Below, piece by piece: positions 21,544 through 34,551 of a DNA stretch of 64,000 nt. Below the pieces are notes generated by a model. The model ran no database searches. It saw only the letters and a list, made by a program, of their open reading frames with translations, and was not told the DNA's origin. The DNA comes from Lycocorax pyrrhopterus obiensis. Taxonomy: Eukaryota; Chordata; Aves; Passeriformes; Paradisaeidae. The translations under genes and the position numbers were made by a program. Positions within the stretch are counted from its first letter, which is position 1; every line of letters starts with the position of its first letter. The DNA is taken from positions 1,512,168-1,576,167 of the forward strand of contig JACSVZ010000016.1 in NCBI GenBank assembly GCA_014706295.1, written 5' to 3'.

Positions 21544-24039
21544 TGCCGTGGTCACTAGAGCAGCGAGAGGTGTTTTCCTGTGAAGCTGTGATGGGATGGG
21601 TGAGATGGAGTGTTTTAGACAAGCGCAAATGTTGGCCATGTGGAAGGTGTGAGAGCAGCGTGTCTTCTCCACAGCCACTCTCCAGGATTTTAGTAGGTGT
21701 TGTGTACTTGGTGGGAAACCCAAACTTTTGCACCCTCCCAAACATCAGCTTCTTTCCGCAGGGAGCTGTGCTGATGCACAGGGATGCAGGCGTTGGCTGC
21801 ATGGGCAGGTTGGCCGGGTGAGCAGCTCCTTCCTGGCTGTGTGGGTTGGCCTTTCCTTCCAGGCTGGTCTCAGCCCCTCACAGGACCAGTGGTACTTACA
21901 CTCTGTCCTTGATAACAACCCAGCAGACCCATCTTTGTGGACACTCCAGGATTAGCAGCAGCCTTTGTCACTCCCTTTCTCTCTTTCTGAGTGTTTGCCT
22001 TTCAAAAGTGATGTGACAGGCAAGTGGTGCCTTTGTGGGGATCCTTGGTGGGGTTTTGGCACAGAGCTTTTAATTTACCATGTGCAGCATGACCCAGTCT
22101 TCTGTTCTGGATTAATCTGGAGCAACCTTGTGGACTTGGAAGCACCTATCTGTGATGAGGAGTTCAGCGTGGTGCTACCTAGGATCCACCTGGACAAGGA
22201 TTGGTGACCATCTTGCTGCCCCCATGCCTGGCTCTTCCTCCTTCCCTTCTTTAGGTGTTTCTACTCTAATTTGGGGGAGGAGAGTTTCTTCCACCTCTTC
22301 TGGAGGAGGTTTTCTAGCAGGGACATAACTCGCTGAAGGAAGACCCTCTTGGCCATCGAGGTGCATGTGCCACCCCTGCTGCCATCCGGCTGGGGCCCTG
22401 GTGCACCGATCCCATCTTGGACACGGGTTGCACCTTCTTGCTTTTGTTCTCCTGAGCTTTTGTGCCATGAGGGGTGCGAGCCCACCATTCAAACGCTGCA
22501 GAGGAGAGGAATGGGAAGCTCCTGGTACCCTGGTCGAGCCCTGGGCGCTTTCTTCCCACCTGCCTGCCCTCCCAAATGGCTCCCGTGTTGCCCAGGTGAC
22601 AGAGTTTGCAAGGATGTGACAGCTCCGTTGCGCGGAAGATGATGAACAGTAATGAGACCCAGAGCACAATGTGCACTTAAAGTGATTTATTTCAGCAAGG
22701 AAACCACAATCAGGGAGGATGGGTCACCGTCATCAGGAGAAGAGGTGGGTATGGAGATGAGCTTCGGGGGAACTTTATCATCAACCAGGCAATGCTTTAA
22801 AAATGAACAGAGCTGGTGTTGCATGAAATGGAGCTGTGCTGGTCATGCCGGGACCATCCCTCACCTGTAGTGGATCGCAGGCACTTCCTGGGCTTTGGTC
22901 AGTGACTGGGCTGGCTGACTGGGGCACTTCTCCTTGGTTACCTTCCTGCAACCGTGCTGAAGTTTTTTGGCGAGGTGTCACCCGTGTGTAAAGTCAGCAT
23001 TTGGGCAGGAGACTGTCCTGAGGAGGAGGGGGAAAAATAATCCCTGAACCCGCCTTGGCGCGGCTCCCGGCACGCAGATGGCCGTCCTCATGCTGGAGCC
23101 TTTTCCCAGCTTGCGCAGGCGCTGGGGCTGGAGGCAGGGGTGTGCCAGGCAGGCGGGCTGCCAAGCGGCACCTCCTGCCAGCACCCTCCTCTTCCTCCTC
23201 CCCTTCCTCACCCTCAGGGCCCGTGGGAGCTGCGGTTGTGCAGCAGCTCAGCTAGGCACTGCAGCTTGCAGGAAAAGCTTGGCCTAAGAATGGCCCTGAG
23301 CAAAATCTTGTCATCTAAGGTTGACTTAGAGCAGTGCTCGTGTTTCCTCCCTTCTCACAGAAGAGGCTCCAGGTGTGGGGGGATCCTTGGTGCTGCCTCT
23401 GTGCTGGCACGAGCTGGGTGAGGCAGGCAGCTGTTTGCCCACTGCTTCCAGCACCATTTGGATGATGCACCACGAGCTTACAACAAAGGGTCCTGAACCC
23501 CTGTTGATGAAGAGCATCTTCCAAGGTGATTACAGTCGCTGGTAGTTGTTGGTGAATTTGGGCAAGGATTTAACCCGGCCCCACTGGCCCGTCGGAGCTG
23601 GCACCTTGTGTGAATGGGTGTTTGGAAATCTTGGCAAACACTCACCAGACCTGCTGTGTGTGTACATACCTAACGGTGGCTCAGACTGATAGGAAGGCTT
23701 TTTGGATAGGTTGCAGGATAGTTACAGATCCTGGCTGTTGCTTGTTTTGTCCAAATCTAAAAGTGAAGAATAAGAAAAAAAAGGCAAAGGTGAGAGAGCC
23801 CAGGATGAGTTTCCAGGACATTTAGGGAAGCAGCATTTGGATGTGGAGCCAGAGCAAAGAACCCAGCAGGGTCTGCTGATGGGGTGCTCTGCCCTTTCCA
23901 ATGGACCTGTTGGCTTTGCCACATCCCTTTCTGATGGTGTGGGTGACTGGGTGGGTGATGGGCTTCTCCGCCAAGGCATTCCCAGGGATGCAGGCAGAAC
24001 CTTCCCCAATCCCACCCGTGTCCTGACGGAGGCTTCCCT

Positions 24040-24310
24040 GTGCCGCCGGCAGCCCTGTGTGCTGCTGTGGTGGCACAGATTTATTTCCCTTTGCCTCTCG
24101 CGCTCTTTGCCTCGTTTGCACCGGCGGGCTGACTCCATATGGCGCAGAAGCCGCAGAGACGACGCTCGGCACGGCCGGCGCCGGGCTGGGGGGCGGCGCG
24201 GGAGCCGACGCTTTTGCAGCTTGCTCCGTTTGATGCTCAATATTTCCACCTCCTCCCCTTGACGACTCTGCTCCCGCAGCTGCGAATCGCTCGTCATCTC
24301 CAGCTCGGCC
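24040..24310. promoter_or_regulatory. CpG-rich block inside intron 1 (candidate internal promoter or enhancer)
   Basis: About 270 bp of intron 1 keeps a high density of CpG, most marked at 24115-24210 (GACGACGCTCGGCACGGCC, CGGCGCCGGGC). It also has a CATATG E-box, and its flanks are AT-richer. CpG decays quickly in methylated intronic DNA, so an isolated CpG block 15 kb from the main island suggests an unmethylated regulatory element or an alternative start. A frame open on the + strand across it (24139-24327) begins with MAQKPQ but has no recognisable domain. Confidence 0.4.
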
Positions 24311-27079
24311 GGAGCATCTCTGTGTGATTCCACTCTCGCCCTGCTGCTTTCCCTCTTCTCCCTCTGAGATCCCCTGTGCATGGGTAGACCAGAAATGCTA
24401 TTTTCTAGTTCTTACTTACTCATGAAATTTTTGGCTGGCCCCCTGGAAGGCTTTAGTATGTGTCAGAAGCTGCATTAAAAAATAGAGGATCAGTGTGGCT
24501 GCAGCTGGTCTGTGCTGGAGTGAAAAGTGAGGCTTTTCCCCCAGGTGTTGGTGACTGGGGGAACACCAAGCCCTCGGCTGTTCTGGGAACAGTTGTGCCC
24601 AGGCTAAGCTTGAGTCCCCTGGCGGTGCTTGCTCTGAGCAGTCTGTCATGTTTGTGGCTCACGCAGAATCCCTCTGACATTTTAAAATAAGATCTAGTAA
24701 ATAGGAGCCGGGCGGTGCCAGGTGCAGCTCTGGGCGCGAGGGCTCTGTGACAGCAGGGCTGGCATTTCAGATTTAGGGCTCCACGAGACGCCTGTTTCTG
24801 TAGAGAACGCGAAGCTTTTCTGGAGAACGTGGTCCAAGACAGTGACTCATCCTGAATATCTAAAGATGTGATGGCGTGTAGGGAAACGCAGGATAAATGT
24901 TTTGATTTTTAGAGTTTTCCTCACAGGCGGTGCTACCCTGGAGTAAGGCAAAATAAATCCAGTGGGGAAGGAGAGCTGTGGGAAAAGGGGGGGACAGGTC
25001 TGGCACATGAATTCACCCAAGCTCAGTGCACCCACTGTACTCCAGTACTGGAAGCTGGCTTTGTAGCCAAGCACGTGCCCCTGTAAGACATATGTGAGCT
25101 TGCTGCTGGGGAGATCCCCTGCAATCCCATGGGTCCCATGGATCCAGGCATGAAGACTGTGTATCCTTGTAATCCATCCTAGCACATGTAATTGCAGATG
25201 CTATTGATGTTTATTGCAGCTCTGTCTTCTCAGGCGACTAATTCTGTCTTTAGAGGCTCTCATTTCCAAGGGAATCCCAGCTGATAAGGAGCCCACTTCC
25301 ACGGAACTCATTAGGCTTCAATGGCCCTTGTCTGCAAAATCTCACATGCCGCTTGTGTTTATTGGTTTTTATCTCTTTTTGGAGTTCCTTGCTTTCTGAT
25401 AGTGTGATGAAGTTCCCTTTTCCCAAGAGAGGAGCTCCTGGCAGAATGTCCTCGTGGGTGAGCTCACTTGCTTCCACTGAACGTGGCTGGAGCACAGCAC
25501 GTGCAGCCAATGTGGGTACTTGGATGTTGACCAAGATGTGAGCTACGGAAAAGTAGCGGAAAATAGGAAGTTGTTGGCATCATTACCCAAAAATGTTTGG
25601 CTTATTCTCAAGACTTTGTGCTCCCCCAGGATGTTTGATGGGTTGGGGTTCTGGATCCTCCTTGTTCTCTCAGCTGGTGAGAGGGGTGTCCAAGCCAGCT
25701 GGTCTCCACCCAAAGAGTCCAGTGATGCGAGGCCACTGTGCCCAGCCTGTGCTGGAACCACCTGACTACATGGACAAGGCACAGAGTATCCTCAGGCACC
25801 CAACCTTCAGCCTTCATCTGCTTTGCTCTGTGCTCCTGAGGGGTGATCTCATGGATGCTGAAGAGCAGATGAGTGCTCTGCCCAACCTGAGTGATCCTTC
25901 CTTCAAACCAAACTTCCTCTACCACTTAGCTGGCCCTTCTCCGAGGCAGTCTCGCAAAGCTTTTTGGAGGTTAAGGTTTCTGGGAGAGCCTCTGCCCATC
26001 CCTGCTTGGCTGAGTTCCTCTTCCACATCTTGTGGAGGATGAAGTGAGTTACATGCCAAGCTTGACATATGGTGATTTCTGGGGCAGGCTGCGGCGTTCT
26101 GAGAGGTTTGCTGGCAACCCAACCCCAAGAAAGCAGGGATGGGGATTTAAATGCATAGTGACATTGTTCTGGAAAATGTTCTCCTGAAAGACAACTGCGT
26201 CATCTACCTGCCCCAGATGGGCCCTTGGCATGGCTGGGTCTGTCTTGGGGGGCCAGGGTGTTCATTAAAGTGCTCTCTCAGCCTTCGGTGCTGCTTGACT
26301 TTGAGTTGCCAAACTGTAAATGATGATGTATGGACAGTGATCTGTGCATATGGTGTGTGTGGATTTTGGGTATCCAGGGCCTGTGTGCAGTTATAAAAAG
26401 TGTGATATCAGCAACTGATTCTGTCATGACAGGAGCAAATGAGTTCCTGATATTTGAAAACTTGTTTCCAAATTTTCTAAAACAGGTTTGCAATTTGGAA
26501 AACAAAAGGTATTGAAAGCCCTATCTTTTCTCTCTTATCTTTCCATTTGATTTGGTCCCCCTTTGTTTGTTTTTTTCCTGTGATGTGTGCATTTTTGGGT
26601 AATTCTCTGTCATTTCCTTCCCTTTCCCTTATCTCTCCCTCTGCAGTTCTCTCTCTTTTCCTCTCTATCCCTCTCCCCCTCTCCCTCCCCTTGGTAATTT
26701 ATTTGCAGGCGGGTTGTCTCTTTGATTTACTGTCTCTCTCCTCGGTAGCATTATGATAAATGGATTGTATGGCTTCATCTGAGCTTGTCCAACATCACGT
26801 ATCCACGCTGGGTCAAGTCCCTTTGGAGCCTGGAAACCGAGGGGAGATGCTGGGGCTGGAGGTGGAGTGAGAGCTGTAAACAGGACTTGGTCCCATTGGC
26901 CCTGACTTTGCATCACCTCCTGAGCTTTTTTTGGCTGGGGTTTTGGTTTGGGTTTTTCTCTTGCCACGCGTGTGTGTGAATGCATGGACGCTTGCAAAAA
27001 TAGATCAGGTATTTGATTGGGCTCTTTCAGGCACATCAACCAGCATATTTCAATTTAGTGTATCCTGATGTGGGGAGTG

Positions 27080-27330
27080 TTTGCCACTTGCAATTAGAGC
27101 GTTTCATCCCGCGGCGCAGCAGGCAGCGCTTTATTGATAAAGTTGTTCTGTAGTTGCTGAGCAAACACCCCCAAATCTGAGCTTCATTAAGTTATCGCCT
27201 GCCCTGCTGCGATGCATCTTCATTGCGCGCTGAAATCCATGGCATTGACGGGGGATCCCGGAGGAGGCCGGGACTGTGCTGTGCAGCCACAGCTTAATGC
27301 ATCCCATCACAAATTGACACAGCACTCTCG
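27080..27330. promoter_or_regulatory. Candidate conserved non-coding element, first of a pair
   Basis: This unique sequence mixes CpG-containing segments (CATCCCGCGGCGCAGC, CATTGCGCGCTG) with TTTATTGATAAAG, CATTAAGTTATCG and GCTTAATGCAT motifs, which suit homeodomain or HOX-type binding. It has no repeat signature. The call rests on composition only. Confidence 0.3.
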
Positions 27331-27559
27331 TCCTCGCCTGATATATAGAAATTCCTTCCCTTTCCAGCTGGAAGTGAGGGGTTTTTTGGCCACCGCAGAT
27401 CTCCTCATGCTGGCAATGGCTGGGATGTCTCTGCAGAGCAGGCTCGGCTGCTCCTCTCTCCTGAGAGGTTCGCACAGACCCTTAAAATACAGGAGGGCAA
27501 TATTTTGTGTTGACTTGTTGTTGTTTAGCGCATCCTCCCCCTCCGTGTCTGGGTTTGTT

Positions 27560-27740
27560 ACCCGGTGGGTAATCCTTCATAACGAACCCGCGGGAGATTG
27601 ATGGGGAGAGCTCGTTATGCACTTCCAGAGCCGTTCCACCGCCGTTCCGTAGCAGCAAAATGCACCATTAAAGGCAGAGAGCCCTGGGAATGATGGGACG
27701 TAATTAGTTGTTGCTGTAATATTTTTGATTGAAAGCGCAG
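27560..27740. promoter_or_regulatory. Candidate conserved non-coding element, second of a pair
   Basis: Retained CpGs (AACGAACCCGCGG, CGCCGTTCCGTAGC) sit next to ACCATTAAAGGC, GGGACGTAATTAGTTG and TTTGATTGAAAGC. It lies 230 bp downstream of the previous candidate, so the two could be parts of one intronic enhancer. No alignment evidence is available. Confidence 0.3.
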
Positions 27741-28179
27741 AGATGCTGGAAGCAGCTTTGGGAAGTCGGTGCTCTCAGGAAGCCGTGAGGAGCAGCAGCT
27801 CTTGCCAGAGGGGGGAGGCTGATCCTGCTCTTACCTTTGCCGCCGCTCCAGTGCTGTAATTAAACCATCTGGGAGATGCCACAGGCTCCTGCTGCGCAGC
27901 CGCTGGCTCCGGCATGGCAGCGCTCCCCGCACAGTTCCAAGCAGGAACCAAACAGGGAGTCCTCCAGCATTTTGGGTGGGAGGTGCCTCCAGCAGCTCAC
28001 TGCCTTAATCCCTGTGGCAGAGCTGTATGGATTTTGTGTTCCTGCTTTTTTCCCATGTAAATTTCAGGATATATTAAAAACTTGCACAGACAAACCTGGA
28101 CTTGTGGTTAGAAGTGTGGTCACAGAGAGGAACCTGGAATTACTCAGACAACTTCCTGGTGTGTGCTTGAATGCTTTCA

Positions 28180-28712
28180 TGGAATCATAGAATCCCAGAA
28201 TGGTTTGGGTTGGAAGGACCTTAAAGCTCCTGTTGTTCCACCCCTGTCATGGGCAGGGACACCTTCCACTGTCCCAGGTTGCTCCAAGCCCCATCCAGCC
28301 TGGCCTTGGACACTTCCAGGGATCCAGGGGCAGCCACAGCTTCTCTGGGTACCCTGTGCCAGGGCCTCACCTCCCTCACAGGGAAGGATTTCTTCCTGAT
28401 ATCCAACCTAAATGTACTCTCTGTCGGTGGGAAGCCATTCCCCCTTGTCCTGTAACTCCATGCCCTTTTCCACAGTTCCTCCTCAGCTCTCTTGGAGCCC
28501 CTTCATGTACTGAAACACCAATCTATGATCACCTTAGGGCCTTCTCTTCTCCAGGCTGAACAATCCCAGTTCTCCCAGCCTTACCTCATAACAGACCTGC
28601 TCCATCCCTCTGGGTATTTTCTTGGCCTCCTCTGGACTCCCTCCAACAGTCCCATGTCCTTCCGGAGCTGGACACAGTGCTGCAGGTGAGATATCACCAG
28701 AGTGGAGTGGAG
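28180..28712 (-). mobile_element. CR1 LINE 3' fragment, about 530 bp
   Basis: It starts with the reverse complement of the CR1 tail (GGAATCATAGAATCCCAGAA) followed by TGGTTTGGGTTGGAAGGACC. It then runs through the standard terminal region (GGGCAGGGACACCTTCCACT, CCAGGGATCCAGGGGCAGCC, CCTCTGGACTCCCTCCAACA) to GAGCTGGACACAGTGCTGCA. This is one of the two longest CR1 copies in the window. It is 5'-truncated and non-autonomous. Confidence 0.93.
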
Positions 28713-31469
28713 GATGAATTAATCTGTGGGAACAGTGAGAATTAAATTCAGATTATTCCGCCGGCAGCTGTGGGACTTTGGGACTTTCCTTCCATTGGCA
28801 TCGAGAGGTGTGATGCACACCACGAGTGTCTGGAGTGGTGAGGATGGAAGCCACGGTGCCACCTGCACATGGACATGGCTTGGAGTCACGACAGCCCCGG
28901 GAAGGCAGAGCTCGCGATACCATAGCGGTTAATGTTATTTAGCACTAGGCTTGGGAATAAAGCATCTTGGCTCTGTTTCCCTGTCATTCCCTTTCCCTGG
29001 TAATGTCACCAAACTTGGACAGAAGCTTCCCAAGCTGTGCACTTGCCTTGGGCTGATTTTGCTGAAGCTCTCGGAAGGGAAGGAAGAGGTAGGAAGCAAG
29101 CTTGGCATTTATGAGCGTGAAATAGAGGGGAAAATATAGTGCTTTCCTTATGGAAAAGAAGTCTTGCTATTGTTCCCCTTCAGAAAACCACGCCTTGGGG
29201 CTGGGGCTGCCCAGGGACCTGCTCTGGGGCTGGACTGTGCGCTGACCCCATTGACACTTGCTGAGGCACATCAGGATGAGGCTCTGAGGATCCCACCTGT
29301 GGAGCATCCTCTGCCCCGTGGACCCGAGCCCTGTGTGCCCTGCCCCACCCCTCACTCAGCTGCCCTCCCACCTCCCCTCCCTCCAAAGGCTCAGCTATCA
29401 GCACCCACCTCTCTGCTCCCCACGCATCTTGGGGGGCTTATTTCCAGCAGCTGGCATCCTTTCCAAATCTCCCTCTCCCCATCTGTTGTTATCAAGCCTC
29501 CTCTCTCCTTATTTTGCTTAATTTCTATCTTTTTCCTCTTGGTTGTCTTAGACAAGCCTGTGTCTCTCCACATATGCCCAAGCATTTGCTTTCGAGTGCC
29601 TTAGGCTGGTTCCTGCCGTTATCTTCTTGCAGGAGGGAGGGAGCTGCTGTTCCTTGCTTCGGGAGAGGGACCCGAGGCAGTTATTGAGGAGTGACTGTAG
29701 AAGTGTCTTTGTGGCCTCCCTGAGCAGAAAATTTGTTGTTGTATCTCTTTCTCTCCAGATAACAGCGTCAAAAAGCGATCAGGTTGGGTTAGTTTGGGTT
29801 GGCCGCCTCCCTTTGTGTGTCTCTGCCTGCAGCCAGACCCCGCTCCCTGCTAGGGAAAAGTGACACCTTCTCATGGCATGAGTGGCAAGAGCCTGCTGTT
29901 GGGAGGTCTGAGATATGGGTTTCACGCTGGGAATTTCGGGAAATAAGTTCTGCTTCATTTTGGACAGTTCAGAAGGGTTTTTCTGGAAGAGGCTTCAATC
30001 CTGCGGGAAGGGTGGTTGGCAAGACGGCATCAGCTGGTGTGAGATGAAGGCTATTCTCACCCAAATAACTTATTTTTTCCTTGCTGTTGGAAGGATGCCA
30101 GCCCATCCTTCACTCCTCTGAGGCGCAGCTTATCCTGCCGCAGGCGTCATCTCTGGCCAGGTTTGCCCAGAAGGGTGTGGGGAGCCCGGGACAGCAGCGA
30201 GTCCTCCCTGCCTGGATCGCACGAGTGCCATCCCAGATGGATGCGCTGCGCGGCACGGGAAGCTGGTGCATTCTAATTGCTGGCATCTTTACTTGTTATG
30301 AGTGTAATTGTGAGTAGACGTTTGTTTTTGTATTGATAATTAGGGACTGGAACAGATGGCGAAGGCTTAGTTTAAAGTAATGTGTCCATTAAAGAAAATC
30401 TACTGTATACAGCTGAAGATTCTTCACTCCAAGAGAGCTCAGCTCTCGGTAGCAGAGCTCCTCTCTCCCTAATGAGGGCTTGGGCCATCACAGCCTGACC
30501 ACAGAGCATCCCGGGTACCCGCTGTGCCCACGTGCAGGTGGGCAGGTGTGGAGGGACGTGCTGGAGGAGCGGTGCCTGGGGCAGGTGAGGGGATGGCAGT
30601 GTCTGGGGCACAGAGCCTGGCATGGTGGGACTGCTGGATCCAGGTGACGTGGTTCACTCAACGTGGGCAGCAATGCTGTGCTGGATGTCAGAGTCACAGG
30701 GGAGGGATGTGCCCCTGGGGGTTTAATTAATACCCTGTGCCAATTAATGAGGACTGGTCCTCACGGAAGGGCGAGGTAGGTGGGAGGGGAGGTACGAGGT
30801 GTCCATGTGGCTTCTCTGCTCATTAGGGCTGCTCAGGCACTGATCTGCACTAATCCCCTCGTTAGCAGCGTTCCCTGCCTGTCCTCCTTGCCCAATCCCA
30901 AGTGATGGATGGAGGGGTGTGATCCTGTGTCCCCCAGCCTGCAGGGATATTTTGGGGATGTGGGTGCTGGGATCTCTGTCTTGTTCCCACTTTCTCTGTG
31001 AGGATTTGGGATTTGCAAACCCTCTCCTGCTGAAGCACGGTGCTCAGCAGTCATAGCCCCGAGCAGCCTGGCCATAAATGCCCCACCAAGGTCACAGTGT
31101 CACTTTTTCATCCCAGAAAATGAAGTAAAAACCAAGGTTTCCTCCAAGAGGAAATAGGAGAGGTCAATAGGAAGTTGCTGAGCCGTGTCCTTCTGATGCC
31201 AGTGCCTCTGCAGTCACAGGGTTGGGTGAGCTCAGCAGGAATTTGAACTGGAAGGGAGAGAATTAACCATCTTATTGTATTTAACAAAAAACTCCCGAGT
31301 GAACCATTTTGCCAGTTTATGGATCTTCTTGTCTGTGGCAATGTCCTTGGGGGATAGGACAGGATCTGAGCAGGAGATGGTCTCTAGTGGGTCAGCCTCT
31401 CTTTTTTCCTTTGCTTTGCAAACTGCTTTGGAAACATGGAGCCATGGAAGTGCAAGTGTTGTCCACAAA

Positions 31470-31990
31470 AATGGGATCCAGTGTGCAGCAAGCCAATAAC
31501 TACACACTTGAGAGAGACACTGATTATTTATTTCAGAGTTGCCCAAGCCTGGGTGCTCAGAGGTGTTCAAGCACCCCAAAAGCTTTTTACTATTTATACA
31601 TTTTAGCTATCAAAAGAATTAGCATTTATTGGCTGCAATGTTTTCTTATTAATTAGTATTCTATTGTCTATTGGTTAATGAATCTCTTGTTTCTCATTAA
31701 TTAGTCCACATGCTCAGTCTGTCTCTTCTTTTGGGTCAGTGGTTTCTTGAGTCAGTGGTCTGAGAGTCAGTGGTTGTGATCTGCCCCTGCCAGAATTGCC
31801 TTTTACCCATCAGAGCTGATTTCAGCACAGTTGCTGGGTTGGATTTATTAGTTTCTTCCTTTTCTTTGGGGTTCTGCCAAATGTCCTTGTGGCCTCTAAG
31901 TTCTACGTTCTGTGTGCCCACCGTCAGTGGCACATCCTTCTCCCCAAGCACTGTCAACCTTCCCCCCTAGGACGGAGATCATTGAAACGT
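31470..31990 (-). mobile_element. LTR-like block of an endogenous retroelement
   Basis: About 500 bp of AT-rich, non-simple sequence on the minus strand carries a polyadenylation signal (AATAAA on minus at 31527-31532). Next to it are GAGTTGCCCAAGCCTGGGTG and GGTGTTCAAGCACCCC, phrases I associate with passerine ERVL-type LTRs. Three variants of the phrase GTCAGTGGT occur at about 31735-31775. No gag, pol or env sequence flanks it, so a solo LTR is most likely. Ends and family are uncertain. Confidence 0.5.
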
Positions 31991-33063
31991 GTGGAGCCCT
32001 AACCTTTAGCAAGGCAATTCTACCAACAAGGAATTTCCCTTTCCAACACCTGAACATCACTTAGAGCTTGTGAGCTGCTGTTTCATGGCTTAAATCTCCT
32101 TTCTTGTTGATTAGGCTTGAAAGCTACAAAGATCGAACATTAATGAGCGTCCTTCATTAAGAAAATTTTCCATATTCCACGTTTTGCAACACAAGCTCTG
32201 CATCTGCAGTGGAAACTTCTTGAGTGTGACCTCCCTGGCCACAGAATCACCTTGGGACTCTAGAAACATCCAAAGTGAAAGCTTCTGTGTGGTTCCTTTC
32301 CATTTATTCGTTTATTGTTAATTAATTTCTCTATTTACTTAGTTATTTTGAGGTTTTCTTCAGCATTGCTGCTGTGCCTTCCTGCTTCCCTTCCAGAATG
32401 TGGAGCCTTTGGGGAGGAACTCAAGAGAAGGGAAGGGGTGAGACTTTGGGAGGGGTCCTGGTGAGTGTCATCTCGGAGCAGAGCTGGTCCTCGCGTGCTG
32501 CCGTCCCACAGGCGGCTGTGCTTTATCAAAAGTACATTCCTCTGTCAAAGCCCGGGGAAGGAAGCTGTAAGTGTGTGGAACAGGAAGGGAGATGATGGAG
32601 TGAAAAGCCTTTCTGAATAAACCTCTGGAAGAAGTGCCCTTCCTGTAATGGGGCCTGTCCCTATTTTTCACAGAGGGTGGATGAGCCAGCTTGGGTCCCA
32701 GCCTGGCCATGGTCCCCGTGTCTCCCTGTTCTCCTCTGCCTCAGTTTCCCCTGCATGGCACAAGGACCCTCTGTTTGCTTTGGAGGAGAACACCAAGTGT
32801 TTTTGGGTTTCTCAGAGCATCCCCCGCCATGCAGCCCACTGGCAGGGGGCGTTGGGAGATGTGTGCATGGCCTGTTGCTTCCACCTCCTCATCCATTTAT
32901 GCCTGTACACATCTTGCTGCTCATTTGAAGGACTGTTGCAAGGATTAATGGCTGTTTAATTAGGAGTTGGGCTGTTTGGAAGGGAAGGAAGGCCTGGAGG
33001 TGGTGGGAAGGTGAAGGGTGGTGAGAGTAGAACCTTGCTGGAGGCCTGGAGCACAAGCCCCTG

Positions 33064-33362
33064 GCCCCATTTTGTCAAGGGCCTGGAGTGACAGGACTCA
33101 GGGAATGGCTTCCCACTGCCAGAGGGCAGGGATAGATGGGATATTGGGAAGGAATCTTTCCCTGTGGGGGTGATGAAGCCCTGGCACAGGGTGCCCAGAG
33201 AAGCTGTGGCTGCCCCTGGATCCCTGGAAGTGTCCAAGGCCAGGTTGGATGGGACTTGGAGCAACCTGGGACAGTGGAAGATGTCCCTGCCCATGGCAGG
33301 GGTGGCACTGGATGGGCTTTAAGGTCCCTTCCAGCCCAAACCATTCCTGGATTCCATGATTA
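33064..33362 (+). mobile_element. CR1 LINE 3' fragment
   Basis: This is a forward-strand CR1 terminal region. It starts near TTTGTCAAGGGCCTGGAGTG and passes GCACAGGGTGCCCAGAGAAG and GTCCCTGCCCATGGCAGGGG. It ends in CAGCCCAAACCATTCCTGGATTCCATGATT, shown here only as landmarks. The orientation is opposite to the copy at 28180. It is 5'-truncated. Confidence 0.93.
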
Positions 33363-34551
33363 AAGGCTGGAGAGGAATTGCAGCTGGGATACCTCGTTTT
33401 TAGCTGCCTTCTGCCAAATGGAAAATGACCAAAACCATAAAGTGACGTGTGATAGCGTGAAGGTCACCACGCTTTTCTTTTTGCCATATGGAGCAGGAGC
33501 AGAACGTCTCCTCTCCGAGGGCACTGAGAGCAGGAATGTCCTGGCACCGTGCAAAGCAGGGGGGCTGTGGGCTTTGAACCCCCTGGCAGTGCCGCAGCAT
33601 CCCGGGGCCTGTTCGGGGTGCAGAAGCTTTGCCAGCTCCCTTTTCTCTCCGTGCCCGGGGACTGCCTTGCTCTCCCTGCTCGGGGGCCACGCTCAGCCCT
33701 GGGAGGGGTTTCGGGAGCGTTTATCACTCGTGTCAGGGTGGGGAGTTCCTGGTCACGCTTCTCCAGCTCCGCATCCCGGAGCGGCCGGCAAAGGGAGGGG
33801 TTGGAAGATTAATCGGAGTCTTGTTTCCCGCTTGTGATTGCTGGAGCAGCCGTGGAGAGATTAAAAGCAGCAGCCCGGCGGCAGCACAGATTCCTGGGCT
33901 GATTTTTATTTCCTGACCTTTATTTCTCTGGTCGCACCCCTTTTCCTGGCACTGCTGTGAGTACCTGGGAGCACGCAGGAAAGGGGAGGGATGGGGGATG
34001 TTCAGCTCTGCCAGTTGCCAGCAGCACATCTCCTCCTCCTCTTTGGTCGGGACACAGGAATTGAGGCAATTAATCTGCATGTCTGCTTGCTGCAAACAAA
34101 TAAATAAAACCTGGAGGGTTTTCCCCATCTGTTTCTTTATGGTGTTGCTCTCGCTATTATTCTCGTTGTGTTTTGTTGTTTTGGGGTTTTTGTTTTACAT
34201 CTAAAAGTAGGGAATGATGTGACTCTGTGAAATACAGCATCTTTTAATTTTTAAATTTTTTTTTGTGTTGGTGATAGTATTTTCCTTTCCTGGGCAGGGA
34301 AGGGTCAGAGCTGGCAGTGTGAGCTGGGTTCAGGCCCTGACTCCTTGCAAAGAGTCTTGTCCTGCACCGTTTGCTCCGGAGCAAAACTGCCTTGAGTCCA
34401 TTAGGGCAGCTGCTGTTGACTCCTGGGCCCTCCAAGGGTCAGGTGCATGCTCTGGGAAAGCAACTGAGTGTTTTCCCACATCTCTGTGCTCATAGTGTAA
34501 TGGAAAACTTAGGGAATAACTGGTTTACTTTATTTTCTTCTGTTTCCTCAG

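Larger units (their letters stand above)
9012..34551 (+). other. EPHB1: EPHB1 intron 1
   Basis: The intron runs from the GTGAGC donor at 9012 to the CAG acceptor ending at 34551. It holds the repeats and candidate regulatory blocks listed separately. I see nothing identifiable in 9560-14290, 18440-20930, 21545-24040, 24310-27080, 28715-31470 and 31990-33060, apart from short low-complexity tracts. Examples are a pyrimidine-rich run at about 26560-26700 and another at 29330-29520. No open frame within the intron combines a recognisable domain with splice sites. GC content varies widely, with GC-rich blocks near 23000-23250 and 24050-24300. Confidence 0.8.

Noticed and set aside
33464..33837. 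Overlapping GC-rich open frames on both strands after the CR1 at 33064
   Set aside because: Short, mutually overlapping frames without domains or splice sites. Chance frames in GC-rich intron.
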